From: an uncultured Veillonella sp.
GTDB lineage: Bacteria; Bacillota; Negativicutes; Veillonellales; Veillonellaceae
Direction: 5' to 3'
DNA length: 39,830 bases
Assembly (NCBI GenBank): GCA_915066865.1
Contig: CAJZEE010000009.1
Location: forward strand, 1 to 39,830
Made by a program: the position numbers and the translations under genes. Below the pieces are notes generated by a model, which was given only the letters and a program-made list of their open reading frames with translations, searched no databases and was not told where the DNA came from. Positions 17,393 through 26,261 of this stretch are shown in pieces. How positions within the stretch are numbered: position 1 is the first letter of the stretch; the number at the start of each line of letters is the position of its first letter.

Positions 17393-18586
17393 TTACCACC
17401 ATTCGTTAATATATGTTTTTTGTTCAGGATAGAGAATATCGAAATAGTCTAACCATTCTTCACTTACTGAAAGTTTCCCTTCAAAAACAAGGTCTCGAGC
17501 CGTAAGAGTGCCCATTAATAACTGGCTTAATGCACCGACCTCAACGGTAATATCCACTTCACCATCAAATGTATCAGAAATCTTTTTAACGGATGGAGTT
17601 AATGCACCGCCATATTCCACTTCATAACGGCCTTCGTTCCAGCTGCAAAGCCCATCTTTTACTGCAAAGGTCATTGTTATAGGCATCATCAATGCCTCTT
17701 GATTGACAGGAATTGCTTCGAAAGCAGCTTTTACATCTACAATACGACTCATCATATATGGCATGGTAGCGTGGCCAGTTCTACCATCAGGATAGAAGCG
17801 ATAATATGTATCGTGAAGGCCTTCATTCCAACGGATAGACGTACCTTGAGAACGGTGATTATAGAAATAATTTAATAATGCACGTTGTGCACGGCGTGTC
17901 GTGTAAACCAGCTCAGTAACAGGAATTTCAGGCTGACCTAAACGATACACTGCATAGCCTTCAATGACATGGTCATCGTTGCGCACTACAGCAACATTTA
18001 CACCTTCTGCAAAGAAGCTGCCTAACAAACGTTTCCATTCCTTTTCGCCACGTTCTGCGTAGCCAGAAAGACGAGCCGTATATGTTTTATATATTGGATC
18101 TAACAAAGTCCATTGATCTACGCTATTTAGTAAGCCAAAGCTCAACGTTTTATCTGTCATAGGGCGCAAGTCTTCTAGCGACATGGTGTTCACCCATTGA
18201 TGAGCATAAAGTTCCCAACCATATTGCTGATAGAACGCTGCCTTGGATGGCATCAAAATCGTCATAGCTTGACCGCGTTTACGAAGCTCCTCTAGTGCAG
18301 CAGTTAATAGTGCACCGCCTACACCACCACGGCGGGCTGCTGGATGCGTTGCAACGCCTACCATATAGCTCGTAGGTAATACGGCACCACGTACATTAAG
18401 ATTATATTGACGCAAATGAACAGTGCTCAACAATTGGTCCTGTTCTAACCCGACCATTGTATTTTCTGGTTCATAGCAATTTGTAAAATAATATTGGAAG
18501 AATGGATCTTCCTTTGGTTCAAAGCAGTACGCCCATAGATTTTCCACATGAGGCGTATCTTGAGCCGTCGCAATTCTAAATTCCAT
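17393..18586 (-). CDS. Eis-like GNAT N-acetyltransferase
   Basis: This 397-residue protein has the layout of the Eis family. An N-terminal GNAT domain has the acetyl-CoA loop in VGVATHPAARRGGVGGALL (about residues 76-94) and MPSKAAFYQQYGWE (110-124). A second, degenerate GNAT-like domain follows, and then a C-terminal SCP2-like region. Eis proteins acetylate amines, including some aminoglycosides and peptides; the natural substrate here is unknown. The ATG at 18586 has AACGAGG upstream. A seven-copy 8-bp repeat lies 88-143 bp before the start and may influence transcription. Confidence 0.82.
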   Translation of the reverse strand: MEFRIATAQDTPHVENLWAYCFEPKEDPFFQYYFTNCYEPENTMVGLEQDQLLSTVHLRQYNLNVRGAVLPTSYMVGVATHPAARRGGVGGALLTAALEELRKRGQAMTILMPSKAAFYQQYGWELYAHQWVNTMSLEDLRPMTDKTLSFGLLNSVDQWTLLDPIYKTYTARLSGYAERGEKEWKRLLGSFFAEGVNVAVVRNDDHVIEGYAVYRLGQPEIPVTELVYTTRRAQRALLNYFYNHRSQGTSIRWNEGLHDTYYRFYPDGRTGHATMPYMMSRIVDVKAAFEAIPVNQEALMMPITMTFAVKDGLCSWNEGRYEVEYGGALTPSVKKISDTFDGEVDITVEVGALSQLLMGTLTARDLVFEGKLSVSEEWLDYFDILYPEQKTYINEWW

Positions 18587-18673
18587 AATTATGTCCTCGT
18601 TATATCATAAGAGCCGTTATCTATCTGTCGCGTCACAGCATATAATATCTAATCTGATCTAATTTAAGCACAT

Positions 18674-18729
18674 CATATCGCCATATCGCCATATCGCCAT
18701 ATCGCCATATCGCCATATCGCCATATCGC
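18674..18729. repeat. 8-bp tandem repeat, seven copies of CATATCGC
   Basis: Seven perfect head-to-tail copies of CATATCGC lie between the DUF2156 gene terminator and the acetyltransferase start. Perfect copies with a unit that is not a multiple of three, in an intergenic region, suggest slipped-strand variation in copy number. Confidence 0.97.
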
Positions 18730-18783
18730 CATGATGATACGATAATTACATTCAAATAGATAGTCTAACAATTCTATTATAAC

Positions 18784-18819
18784 AAAATGAGCTATGAAGC
18801 ACATCGACTTCATAGCTCA
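18784..18819 (-). terminator. Terminator of the DUF2156 gene
   Basis: A perfect 12-bp stem TGAGCTATGAAG (18788-18799) / CTTCATAGCTCA (18808-18819) is followed on the minus strand by TTTTGTT. It sits 5 bp past the stop codon. Confidence 0.88.
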
Positions 18820-18823
18820 GATT

Positions 18824-19741
18824 TTATTTACCACCTGTCGCATTATCTGCTTCGTTAGCATATACTGCGTCATATTTTTCAGCAAAATGATCTGGGTTAT
18901 AAGATTCTTTTGCTTGACGAAGACCAGGCAAGCCCATATCTTCTTCACGGTTGATGAATTCTACTTCGCTAAATTCATGACGAATGAATTCATTATTGAT
19001 AGCTTGATACAAACCACGAATATCTGGATTTGCTTTTTCAATGTGAATCAAAGCAATTCTGTCATTGAGAAGTTCACCGATACTAAAAGCCTCAACACGG
19101 CCGAATAATTTAATGGCGCCGCCTTTAAGACCCAACACATCCCAGTTGTCAAACAACAAATTGATGGCTACCAATTCATCTTCGATACCTTCTTCATGAT
19201 GCGTTTCTACCCAAGATGCTGCCGTTTCACGACATAATGGGATGATATCATCTGTAATTGGCACATATTCATAGTTAGAATATTGCATGCGGAATTGATT
19301 TAAATGGTTTTTCTTTTGACGGAATTTCTTACCAGACAAGTTGATAAGATCTTCGGACTTGTAAATGTATTCGTAGTTGTCGCGGTCAGGTGTAAATGCA
19401 TAGCGACCAGGACATAGGTCTTCCATGCGTTCTTTTACATCTTTGCTAACGCCTTTAAAACGGAACGGCAATTTATTTTCTACGAACCATTCTTTAGCAC
19501 GCAACAAACCATCAAGGAACTTTGCATCTTTACCAGCAAATGGAGGCAATAGGAATGGCTCACGCTTGCCGCCACCTTGGATGTACAATACGCCATTCTC
19601 TTCAGCCCAGCGAATACCGTATGGATCTTGCCACATAAACAATGTAGTAAAACAATTATCGGATGCTTCATAATGATGTTGTTCAAAATACTTGTCGATT
19701 AATGGTTTATCTCGCAATTCAAAACGTTTAAATTCTAAAAT
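18824..19741 (-). CDS. DUF2156 (phosphatidylglycerol lysyltransferase C-terminal-like) protein
   Basis: The protein belongs to DUF2156, a GNAT-like fold also found as the C-terminal part of MprF. The segment DLINLSGKKFRQKKNHLNQF is the most characteristic piece. There are no membrane segments, so it is a soluble protein and probably an aminoacyl- or acyltransferase with unknown acceptor. I extend the start to the ATT codon at 19741-19739, giving 305 residues beginning I/M-L-E-F-K-R-F-E-L-R-D-K. A perfect AGGAGGG (19754-19748) has ideal spacing to that codon, and the in-frame TTG at 19717 has no SD site. The ATT start is an inference. Confidence 0.8.
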   Translation of the reverse strand: MLEFKRFELRDKPLIDKYFEQHHYEASDNCFTTLFMWQDPYGIRWAEENGVLYIQGGGKREPFLLPPFAGKDAKFLDGLLRAKEWFVENKLPFRFKGVSKDVKERMEDLCPGRYAFTPDRDNYEYIYKSEDLINLSGKKFRQKKNHLNQFRMQYSNYEYVPITDDIIPLCRETAASWVETHHEEGIEDELVAINLLFDNWDVLGLKGGAIKLFGRVEAFSIGELLNDRIALIHIEKANPDIRGLYQAINNEFIRHEFSEVEFINREEDMGLPGLRQAKESYNPDHFAEKYDAVYANEADNATGGK

Positions 19742-19863
19742 AATAATCCCTCCTATCAGATTCCTCTTTTGATGAGGTTACTTTCACGGTCTGTGAAAGT
19801 TTCGATTCTATTATGTTTAAACATAATCCTAACAATCTAGTATTAAACCCATAGGGGTCGTAA

Positions 19864-20979
19864 TCACAATTTTACAGATTCACCTAACTCAAAGGTGCCA
19901 TCCGTCGTAATAACCTTATCACCTTCGTTTAAGCCAGAAATAATGGCTACGTCATCGCCTTCAGTGATGCCTACCTCAACAACACGTACATCAACTGTAT
20001 TATTCTCAGTCAATACATATACATATTTCCCATCTTGATTTTCCCGAACCGCCTTAGTTGGAACGGTCAGCATCTTGGCTTTCACATTAGATTCAATAAC
20101 GAGTGTATAGAATTCACCAGCCTTGATTAGGCCTTTCTCATTATTGAAAGTGGCTTTCACAAGAACACTTGGCACATTTTCAGGTTGAGTAATATCTACG
20201 TAAGTCAATTCACCTGGTAATTCTTGGTCACCTACCTTGAGAAGTACCTTCATGCCATTCTTCGCTTCAGGTGTACCTAATTTCATAGCCGCATCACGAG
20301 GAATGCTGAGGGATGCAACCATCGGCGTAGATTGCTGAATCATCATAAATGGACGGTCTGCAATCGCCATTTGACGGTCTTCGTTATAGATAGATGTTAC
20401 AGTACCTGCTATAGGAGCCACGATTGTAGATGCCGCCATCTGAGCCGATACTTGTGCGATTTGTGCCTCAATGGCTGCCGTATTGATGCCTCCGCCACCA
20501 CCGGTTGTAACTGTTGTAGTTTGTGGTTGAGATCGTTCCAAAATACGATCATATTCTTTTTGTGTGATTATGCCCGCTTCACGCATGCGTTGAGCCTGTT
20601 CCAGTTGAGTACTGTCTATAGATGCTGCAGTCGTAGTCGTCACAGCTGTGGCATATGATTGTGATTGGGCTTGCGCTAATTGTCCTTGCAAGGATGCTAG
20701 CTGTTGTTGTAAAGCCGATGTATCTACAGTTGCCACAGTTTGACCTTGCTGTACTTGATCGCCTACTTTCACGGCATACACGACCTGCCCCGTCAAGGTC
20801 GGCGTTATCGTCGCCTTATTAAGGGCCGTTACATTGGCATCATTATGAATCTGCAACGGCATATCCTTGTACGTTACCTCTGCGACGGATACGGTTTTCG
20901 TACCACATCCCGCAATAGCGAGTGTCATAATCATAACGCCAAGGATAGCAATTACAGAGCAAAAACGATTTATTTGCAT
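19864..20979 (-). CDS. RND/HlyD-type periplasmic adaptor lipoprotein
   Basis: This 371-residue membrane-fusion protein would link an inner-membrane pump to an outer-membrane channel. The ATG at 20979 is chosen because AGGAAG lies 7 bases upstream. The signal peptide ends in a lipobox, LAIAGC, with lipidated Cys25. A biotinyl-lipoyl half-motif (GQVVYAVKVGDQVQQGQTVATVD) and a coiled-coil hairpin rich in Gln/Ala follow, broken by a Gly5 stretch. Then come the second lipoyl half (STIVAPIAGTVTSIYNED), the beta-barrel and the membrane-proximal domain. No pump or TolC-like gene is adjacent, so it is an orphan here. Confidence 0.88.
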   Translation of the reverse strand: MQINRFCSVIAILGVMIMTLAIAGCGTKTVSVAEVTYKDMPLQIHNDANVTALNKATITPTLTGQVVYAVKVGDQVQQGQTVATVDTSALQQQLASLQGQLAQAQSQSYATAVTTTTAASIDSTQLEQAQRMREAGIITQKEYDRILERSQPQTTTVTTGGGGGINTAAIEAQIAQVSAQMAASTIVAPIAGTVTSIYNEDRQMAIADRPFMMIQQSTPMVASLSIPRDAAMKLGTPEAKNGMKVLLKVGDQELPGELTYVDITQPENVPSVLVKATFNNEKGLIKAGEFYTLVIESNVKAKMLTVPTKAVRENQDGKYVYVLTENNTVDVRVVEVGITEGDDVAIISGLNEGDKVITTDGTFELGESVKL

Positions 20980-21090
20980 TCTGTCACTTCCTATCATATT
21001 GATTTTTATCAATACCTTAGTATATCATAAAATCAGTTAGAATTGTATGAAAGCTAATTCCTTTAATTTATGAATATAACGGAGGTTCTC

Positions 21091-21942
21091 ATGGAAGAAC
21101 GGATGGACTTTAGGATTTTAAATAATGGTAGCTTTATTCCCTCCATCGGTTATGGTACCTATAAAACAGGTACCGAAGGAGAGACTGAACAAGCTGTTTC
21201 CAATGCACTTAGCGTAGGCTATCGTTTACTCGATACGGCCGCCTATTATGGCAATGAAGAAGCCGTGGCTAAAGGAATCAGAGCATCTGGTATTAAACGA
21301 ACAGATATAATCATCACTACTAAAATTTGGCACACTGATGCGGGCTACGATAATACGATGCGTGCTGTTGAAAGCTCCTTAAAGAAATTAAATACCAACT
21401 ATATTGACATCATGCTGGTGCATCAACCACTGGGTGATTACTACGGTTCTTGGCGCGCCATGGAAGAATTATACGATCAAAATGTACTTCGTGGGTTAGG
21501 CCTATCTAACTTCTACGAGGATCGCCTCATTGACTTGTTGTACCACTGCAATGTAAAGCCGGTGGTCAACCAAATCGAATGCCACCCGTTCAACCAACGT
21601 CAATCACTCTTACAATTGATGAGAAAGCATCAAGTTGTAGGCATGGCATGGTCTCCATTTACCCGTGACCGCCAACCGATTTTTGACCATCCAATCATCA
21701 AAAGCTTGGCGGAAAAATACGGTGTTTCAAAACATCAAATCATCTTGCGTTGGCACATCCAACAAGGCATCATTCCATTGCCAAAGGCAAATAACGTGAG
21801 CCATATGGAAGCTAACTTCGATGTATTCGATTTCAAACTCACCAACATCGATATGGACGTTATGGAACTACTAGACCAACAAGACTTCTTGGAAGACCAT
21901 CATACTGCGCCAGGTCTTGAAAGACTTTTACAACTAAAATAA
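21091..21942 (+). CDS. Aldo/keto reductase
   Basis: This 283-residue NADPH-dependent carbonyl reductase has a TIM-barrel fold. GGAGG sits 5 bases before the ATG at 21091, so I prefer it to the ATG at 21070. The catalytic tetrad is visible as D48 and Y53 (in RLLDTAAYYGNE), K78 (TTKIW) and H111 (LVHQP). The late motif LPKANNVSHMEANFDVFDF, which holds the NADPH-phosphate site, is intact. Length is normal. It resembles the 2,5-diketo-gluconate/methylglyoxal reductase type, but the substrate cannot be assigned. It stands alone and converges on azlD with a shared terminator. Confidence 0.93.
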   Translation: MEERMDFRILNNGSFIPSIGYGTYKTGTEGETEQAVSNALSVGYRLLDTAAYYGNEEAVAKGIRASGIKRTDIIITTKIWHTDAGYDNTMRAVESSLKKLNTNYIDIMLVHQPLGDYYGSWRAMEELYDQNVLRGLGLSNFYEDRLIDLLYHCNVKPVVNQIECHPFNQRQSLLQLMRKHQVVGMAWSPFTRDRQPIFDHPIIKSLAEKYGVSKHQIILRWHIQQGIIPLPKANNVSHMEANFDVFDFKLTNIDMDVMELLDQQDFLEDHHTAPGLERLLQLK

Positions 21943-21948
21943 AACATA

Positions 21949-21994
21949 AAACCACGTATATCTAACCTTTCATAGGAATAGATATACGTGGTTT
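21949..21994. terminator. Bidirectional terminator between the aldo/keto reductase gene and azlD
   Basis: A perfect 16-bp stem (AAACCACGTATATCTA at 21949-21964 and its complement at 21979-21994) has a 14-base loop. It is followed by TTTATTTTA on the plus strand and preceded by an A-rich run that gives T residues on the minus strand. Confidence 0.87.
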
Positions 21995-21997
21995 ATT

Positions 21998-22345
21998 TTA
22001 TCTTGTTACATTAAATATGGCTTGTACAAGAATCATATACGCTACAGTTCCTGCCCCAATAGACATGAACATATTTCGCTTCCACATATGAAGCCCCACT
22101 GTAACTAAGAATGCAATTAATTCAGGAAGTCCGTAAGGATATATTAGAACTACAATATCTTTAAAAGTGTACACAACAAGCAGACCCATAATCGCTGCAG
22201 GTAAAGCTTTACCTAAGTACAGTACAAAGTCTGGCGCCTTTTTACCGGGAGGGAAAATGAGAAAAGCAGCAAATCGTGTAAGCAATGTACCTGCTACTAC
22301 AATAGCAACAGTAATGACTATTTCAAAACTAGTCAAGATGTACAC
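21998..22345 (-). CDS. azlD: AzlD-family branched-chain amino acid exporter subunit
   Basis: This 115-residue protein has four hydrophobic helices and the AzlD-type start (TLLTRFAAFLIFPPGKKAPDFVLYLGKALPAAIMGLLVVY). It partners AzlC to export branched-chain amino acids or analogues such as 4-azaleucine. Its start overlaps the end of azlC by 17 bases in another frame, so translation is probably coupled. Confidence 0.92.
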   Translation of the reverse strand: MYILTSFEIVITVAIVVAGTLLTRFAAFLIFPPGKKAPDFVLYLGKALPAAIMGLLVVYTFKDIVVLIYPYGLPELIAFLVTVGLHMWKRNMFMSIGAGTVAYMILVQAIFNVTR

Positions 22346-23042
22346 CTCCCCACTTATACGCTATATAACATACTACGAGCATACACCCCATAGAAGCAAG
22401 CATAAATAAGGATTTTCCCGTTAATAGAAGCATTGCTAGGGCTACAACGGCTCCAACAGCACCTAAGCCTCGAATATTATTACTTTTAGCATTAAATAAC
22501 ATTTCAAGGAATATAACAATAAATAAGCCAGGTAATACAAAACCAATACCTCGCAAATCTACAGATGCTAATAAATCGCCGAACAATCCCCCTACAAGAG
22601 TACTCACAACCCAGAAGATATAATTAAGCCACGATACATGGAAGTAGAACCATTTTTCATCTACATCATCGGGTAACTTCGTAGATACATTAATTGCAAA
22701 ACTTTCATCACACATCCACGCAACTGTAGGAAACCACTTCCATCCCATATGCACATATCGCTGTAGTGCAGATAGACCATAGAAGAAATGACGCCCATTG
22801 ACAAACAAGGTCAACATAAAAGTATTCACTGGATCAAAGCCTGCCATTAACAGCCCAATAGTTACGAACTCCATGGAGCCTGCAAATATGGTACTAGCTA
22901 AAACAGGAGCGGTCCACCAAGGAAACCCTTGACTGGTAGCATACAAACCAAAGCCTACTCCAAGAAAGAGGAAACTAAGCCCCATGGGAATCATAATCGG
23001 AAGTGCAAAAGAAAATGCACTTCTATTTTTTATTTTATTTAT
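22329..23042 (-). CDS. azlC: AzlC-family branched-chain amino acid exporter subunit
   Basis: This is the large membrane subunit of the exporter, with a core typical of AzlC (FAGSMEFVTIGLL, FVNGRHFFYGLS, MCDESFAI). The first ATG in frame (22994) has no SD site and would leave the first helix short. The frame stays open upstream and encodes N-K-I-K-N-R-S-A-F-S-F-A-L-P-I-M, which looks like the missing N-terminus. The best SD (AAAGGAGG at 23058-23051) lies 8 bases before an ATA codon at 23042-23040. I give that as the start, producing 237 residues. If ATA is not used, the gene begins at 22994 (221 residues). Confidence 0.82.
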   Translation of the reverse strand: MNKIKNRSAFSFALPIMIPMGLSFLFLGVGFGLYATSQGFPWWTAPVLASTIFAGSMEFVTIGLLMAGFDPVNTFMLTLFVNGRHFFYGLSALQRYVHMGWKWFPTVAWMCDESFAINVSTKLPDDVDEKWFYFHVSWLNYIFWVVSTLVGGLFGDLLASVDLRGIGFVLPGLFIVIFLEMLFNAKSNNIRGLGAVGAVVALAMLLLTGKSLFMLASMGCMLVVCYIAYKWGGVHLD

Positions 23043-23094
23043 AGGGAGCGCCTCCTTTCCATATCATACAAGTTTACACTGTTAATCCCCTTAA

Positions 23095-24261
23095 TTATAA
23101 GGCACGCATTAAAATCTCGCGAGCTACTTCTGGTGTTACATCACCATTTTCACCAAGTTGTGTCATGCCATGGTCCTCTAATTGTTTCACAATTTTATCA
23201 ACTGCTTCTTCACCAAGACCATAGTCTTTCAAATGCGTAGATACGCCAAGGGACTCGAAGAATTCACGAGTTTTAGCGATAGCCTTGTCCGCTTTTTCTT
23301 CGTTTGTACCTTCTGTAATATGCCATACCCGTGTAGCATATTGTGCCAATTTTTCAAGTTTGTCTGCTTTTTTCACTTCTAACAATGCAGGTAATACGAT
23401 AGCCAATGTAATACCATGGTCAAGATGGTACGCCGCAGTTAACTCATGGCCAATCAGATGAGTTGCCCAGTCTTGTGGCACGCCGGCACCAATTAAACCA
23501 TTTAATGCCAATGTAGAGGCCCACACGTGGTTAGCACGAATATCGTAGTTTTCTGGATTTTCTACTGTTTCTTTGCCGATTTCAATCATAGTTTTTAAAA
23601 TACCTTCGCTGAAACGATCTTGAATACGACCTTCTACAGGGTATGTTAAATACTGCTCTGTGGTATGCACAAAGGTATCGATAACGCCATTCTTAACTTG
23701 TCTTTCAGGCAAGGTGAAAGTCAATGTTGGATCAAGCATGGAGAACTTAGGGAATACTAAGCTACTGAATACAGGGTATTTACCGTCACCATAAGTAATA
23801 ACTGCACCATTGTTCATTTCGGAACCAGTTGCAGGTAGTGTCATAACTGTGCCAAATGGTAATGGATTTGGTACCATGTCTACCGGAACCTCTGGCACAC
23901 CAACTTTCATTACCTCAATAACGGGACCATCATAGGTAGCACCCATAACGATAAGTTTTGTAGCATCTACTACAGAACCGCCGCCTACAGCGAGAACGAA
24001 ATCTACGCCATGTTCTTTAATGAAAGCTACCGCACGTTCACAAGTTTCAAGAGATGGGTTTGGCTCAATACCACCAAACTGCTCAACCTTGCGGTTACCA
24101 AGAGCTTTCACAATGCGATCAATAAGACCACTGTGCACAGCGGAGCCACCACCATAAGTAATGAGCACCTTTGCATCCTTTGGTACCAATGTATCTAATT
24201 CATCTAAACGGTCTTTACCAAATACGATATGTGTAGGGTTATAAAAATCAAAATTATACAT
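23095..24261 (-). CDS. Iron-containing alcohol dehydrogenase, YqhD/BdhA-like
   Basis: This 388-residue group III NAD(P)H-dependent alcohol/aldehyde dehydrogenase is soluble. The nucleotide-binding segment is GGGSVVD (93-99), and TGSEMN is at 145-150. The metal ligands are D195, H199, H268 and H282, the spacing of E. coli YqhD. It would reduce aldehydes such as butanal or detoxify short aldehydes. GGAGG lies 4 bases before the ATG. azlC follows 50 bp downstream with no terminator, so read-through is possible. Confidence 0.94.
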   Translation of the reverse strand: MYNFDFYNPTHIVFGKDRLDELDTLVPKDAKVLITYGGGSAVHSGLIDRIVKALGNRKVEQFGGIEPNPSLETCERAVAFIKEHGVDFVLAVGGGSVVDATKLIVMGATYDGPVIEVMKVGVPEVPVDMVPNPLPFGTVMTLPATGSEMNNGAVITYGDGKYPVFSSLVFPKFSMLDPTLTFTLPERQVKNGVIDTFVHTTEQYLTYPVEGRIQDRFSEGILKTMIEIGKETVENPENYDIRANHVWASTLALNGLIGAGVPQDWATHLIGHELTAAYHLDHGITLAIVLPALLEVKKADKLEKLAQYATRVWHITEGTNEEKADKAIAKTREFFESLGVSTHLKDYGLGEEAVDKIVKQLEDHGMTQLGENGDVTPEVAREILMRAL

Positions 24262-24522
24262 ACATCCTCCATTAATCCGACATATAGATATATGAATCCA
24301 TATTAGAATTATACAAAAATATTTAAAATATAAATTTACTACCTAGCGATCACACATTCAATATAACACATTAATCAATATATTATATTGAATTGTATTA
24401 TAAATGAGCTAGAATTTCACCATAGTTTTAATCTATAGCTAACTGATATGCTTTTATCATATACAAATCCCCTTCATCCATGATAGGATATAACCATTAT
24501 AAGACTTGAAAGGGATGATTAT

Positions 24523-25341
24523 ATGAAATTAAAAACATTGTTAGCACCATTACTTATCGGTGCTCTTGCATTTGCTATCGCTGGTTGTGGTAGTACATCA
24601 AATCAATCAACACAAACACAAAAAGAAATCAAAATAGGTGCTACATCTGGTCCTCATGCACAAGTAGCTGAAGCTGTAGCAAAAGAAGCTAAAAAACAAG
24701 GAATCGATCTTAAAGTAGTTGAATTCTCAGACTATGTAACACCTGATAAAGCCCTTGCAGATGGCGATATTCAACTGAATGCTTATCAACATGTACCATT
24801 TATGGAAAACTTTAACAAACAAAATGGTTCCAACTTAGTAGCAATCGGTAAAACAATTTTGGTGCGTATGGGCTTATATAGTAATAGTGTACACAGCGTA
24901 CAAGATGTACCTGAAGGCGCTACTGTTTCTATCCCAAATGACCCTACTAATGGTGGTCGTGCATTAGCATTATTAGCTAAAGCTGGATTAATTACGTTAA
25001 AAGATGGTGTCGGCTTCAAAGCAACAGTTGCAGATATCACATCTAACCCGAAGAATATAAAGATTCAAGAACTAGAAGCAGCTCAATTACCTCGTAGTCT
25101 AGATGATGTAACAATTGCAGTTATTCCAATGAACTATGTGCAAAGTGCTGGTCTTAGTGTAGAAAAACAAGGTTTCTTCTTCGAATCTAAAGATGAACCA
25201 CTAACAGTTATCGTACTTGCAGTTCGTAGTGAAGACAAAGACAACGAAACATACAAAAAAATTGCAGATATTTACAAATCTGATGCTATTAAACAATACA
25301 TCGACGAAACATTCAAAGGCACTATTACAACTGCCAATTAA
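24523..25341 (+). CDS. MetQ/NlpA-family substrate-binding lipoprotein
   Basis: This 272-residue lipoprotein has lipobox AIAGC with Cys22. The body has the NlpA family pattern: EIKIGATSGPHAQVAEAV, FSDYVTPDKALADGDIQLNAYQH, SIPNDPTNGGRALALL and TIAVIPMNYVQSAG. The protein would bind methionine or a related amino acid and deliver it to a MetNI-type ABC transporter. No metN or metI lies beside it, so it is an orphan binding protein. AAAGGGATG precedes the start. I see no SAM riboswitch in the 260-bp upstream region. Confidence 0.92.
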   Translation: MKLKTLLAPLLIGALAFAIAGCGSTSNQSTQTQKEIKIGATSGPHAQVAEAVAKEAKKQGIDLKVVEFSDYVTPDKALADGDIQLNAYQHVPFMENFNKQNGSNLVAIGKTILVRMGLYSNSVHSVQDVPEGATVSIPNDPTNGGRALALLAKAGLITLKDGVGFKATVADITSNPKNIKIQELEAAQLPRSLDDVTIAVIPMNYVQSAGLSVEKQGFFFESKDEPLTVIVLAVRSEDKDNETYKKIADIYKSDAIKQYIDETFKGTITTAN

Positions 25342-25368
25342 TAAAGTTTATATCGTCACTATATAACT

Positions 25369-25416
25369 AAAAAGAGATACCCCAATGATTACAATCATTG
25401 GGGCATCTCTTTTTTA
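25369..25416. terminator. Bidirectional terminator between the MetQ-like and nitroreductase genes
   Basis: The stem AGAGAT-A-CCCCAATGAT (25373-25389) pairs with ATCATTGGGG-C-ATCTCT (25394-25410) with one internal A/C mismatch and a four-base loop. A and T tracts flank both sides. Confidence 0.92.
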
Positions 25417-26229
25417 CTCTTCTGTATCAAATGTAACATCTAATGGTTGACGCTCTACAATATTGCGATATCGTACTTTAGGATATCCCATAAGAATGCC
25501 ACCAGCTACAATTTTATCATCAGGTACACCTAATTCATCTAATAATGGTTGGTATTCAGCTTCTCCAGCATGTTCAAAAAAGCCTGCCCAACAAGTACCA
25601 AGGCCTAAAGTCGGCGCATATAGCTCAGCATAAGACAAGCAAGAGTGACCACTATCATGGGTACGATGAATATCTTTTTTAGAGCCAATTGCCACGACGA
25701 GAGCCGGCGCATCGCGCAAGATATACTCCTTGCCTTTATCTACTTCTGCTTGAGCCGCACGAGCATAAAGGCGCATAATTGGCACTGTTTTTGCCGCTAA
25801 ATGCATCCACTCTAGAACGAGATCAGCAATACGGCGTAACGTTTGTTTATCTCGGATTACTATATACGAAATACCTTGTGTGTTAGTTGCTGTTGGCGCC
25901 ATTCTTGCAACGTTTAGCACTTTGCGAATGAGCTCTACAGGGACTGGTTTATTTTGATAGTTACGAATAGAGCGACGACTACGCATAAATAGTTCAGCTT
26001 GCTCAGGCGTTAACTTAGGTTCCTTTGTAATATCGATTTGCTCTTTACGCGGTGTCATATCGCTATCAAGAGCAAGCGTTGGGCATACGGAAATACAATG
26101 CCCACAGGAGATACAACCTCCCCTGCCAGTTACAGGTCCAGCATCGGACATCACCAGCAATCCGGTCGGACAGTCAGCAACGCAAAGGCCGCATCGTGTA
26201 CAGACTTCTGTATTGACGGTAAATAACAT
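25414..26229 (-). CDS. Ferredoxin-nitroreductase fusion protein
   Basis: This 271-residue protein joins two 4Fe-4S clusters (Cys 10, 13, 16, 20 and 39, 42, 45, 49) to an FMN nitroreductase domain from about residue 80. The nitroreductase domain begins RRSIRNYQNKPVP and contains ARMAPTATNTQG. The iron-sulfur head probably passes electrons from ferredoxin to the flavin. The ATG at 26229 has GGAGG (26242-26238) 8 bases upstream and is preferred to the TTG at 26244. An extended -10 promoter is close by. The substrate (quinone, nitro compound or other) is unknown. Confidence 0.9.
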   Translation of the reverse strand: MLFTVNTEVCTRCGLCVADCPTGLLVMSDAGPVTGRGGCISCGHCISVCPTLALDSDMTPRKEQIDITKEPKLTPEQAELFMRSRRSIRNYQNKPVPVELIRKVLNVARMAPTATNTQGISYIVIRDKQTLRRIADLVLEWMHLAAKTVPIMRLYARAAQAEVDKGKEYILRDAPALVVAIGSKKDIHRTHDSGHSCLSYAELYAPTLGLGTCWAGFFEHAGEAEYQPLLDELGVPDDKIVAGGILMGYPKVRYRNIVERQPLDVTFDTEE

Positions 26230-26261
26230 CTGAATATCCTCCAAATACTACTATAAAGCCT

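Noticed and set aside
18674..18729. CRISPR array
   Set aside because: The unit is 8 bp with no spacers and no cas genes.
24262..24522. SAM or other riboswitch upstream of the MetQ-like gene
   Set aside because: The region is AT-rich without the conserved riboswitch core or a terminator hairpin before the start codon.
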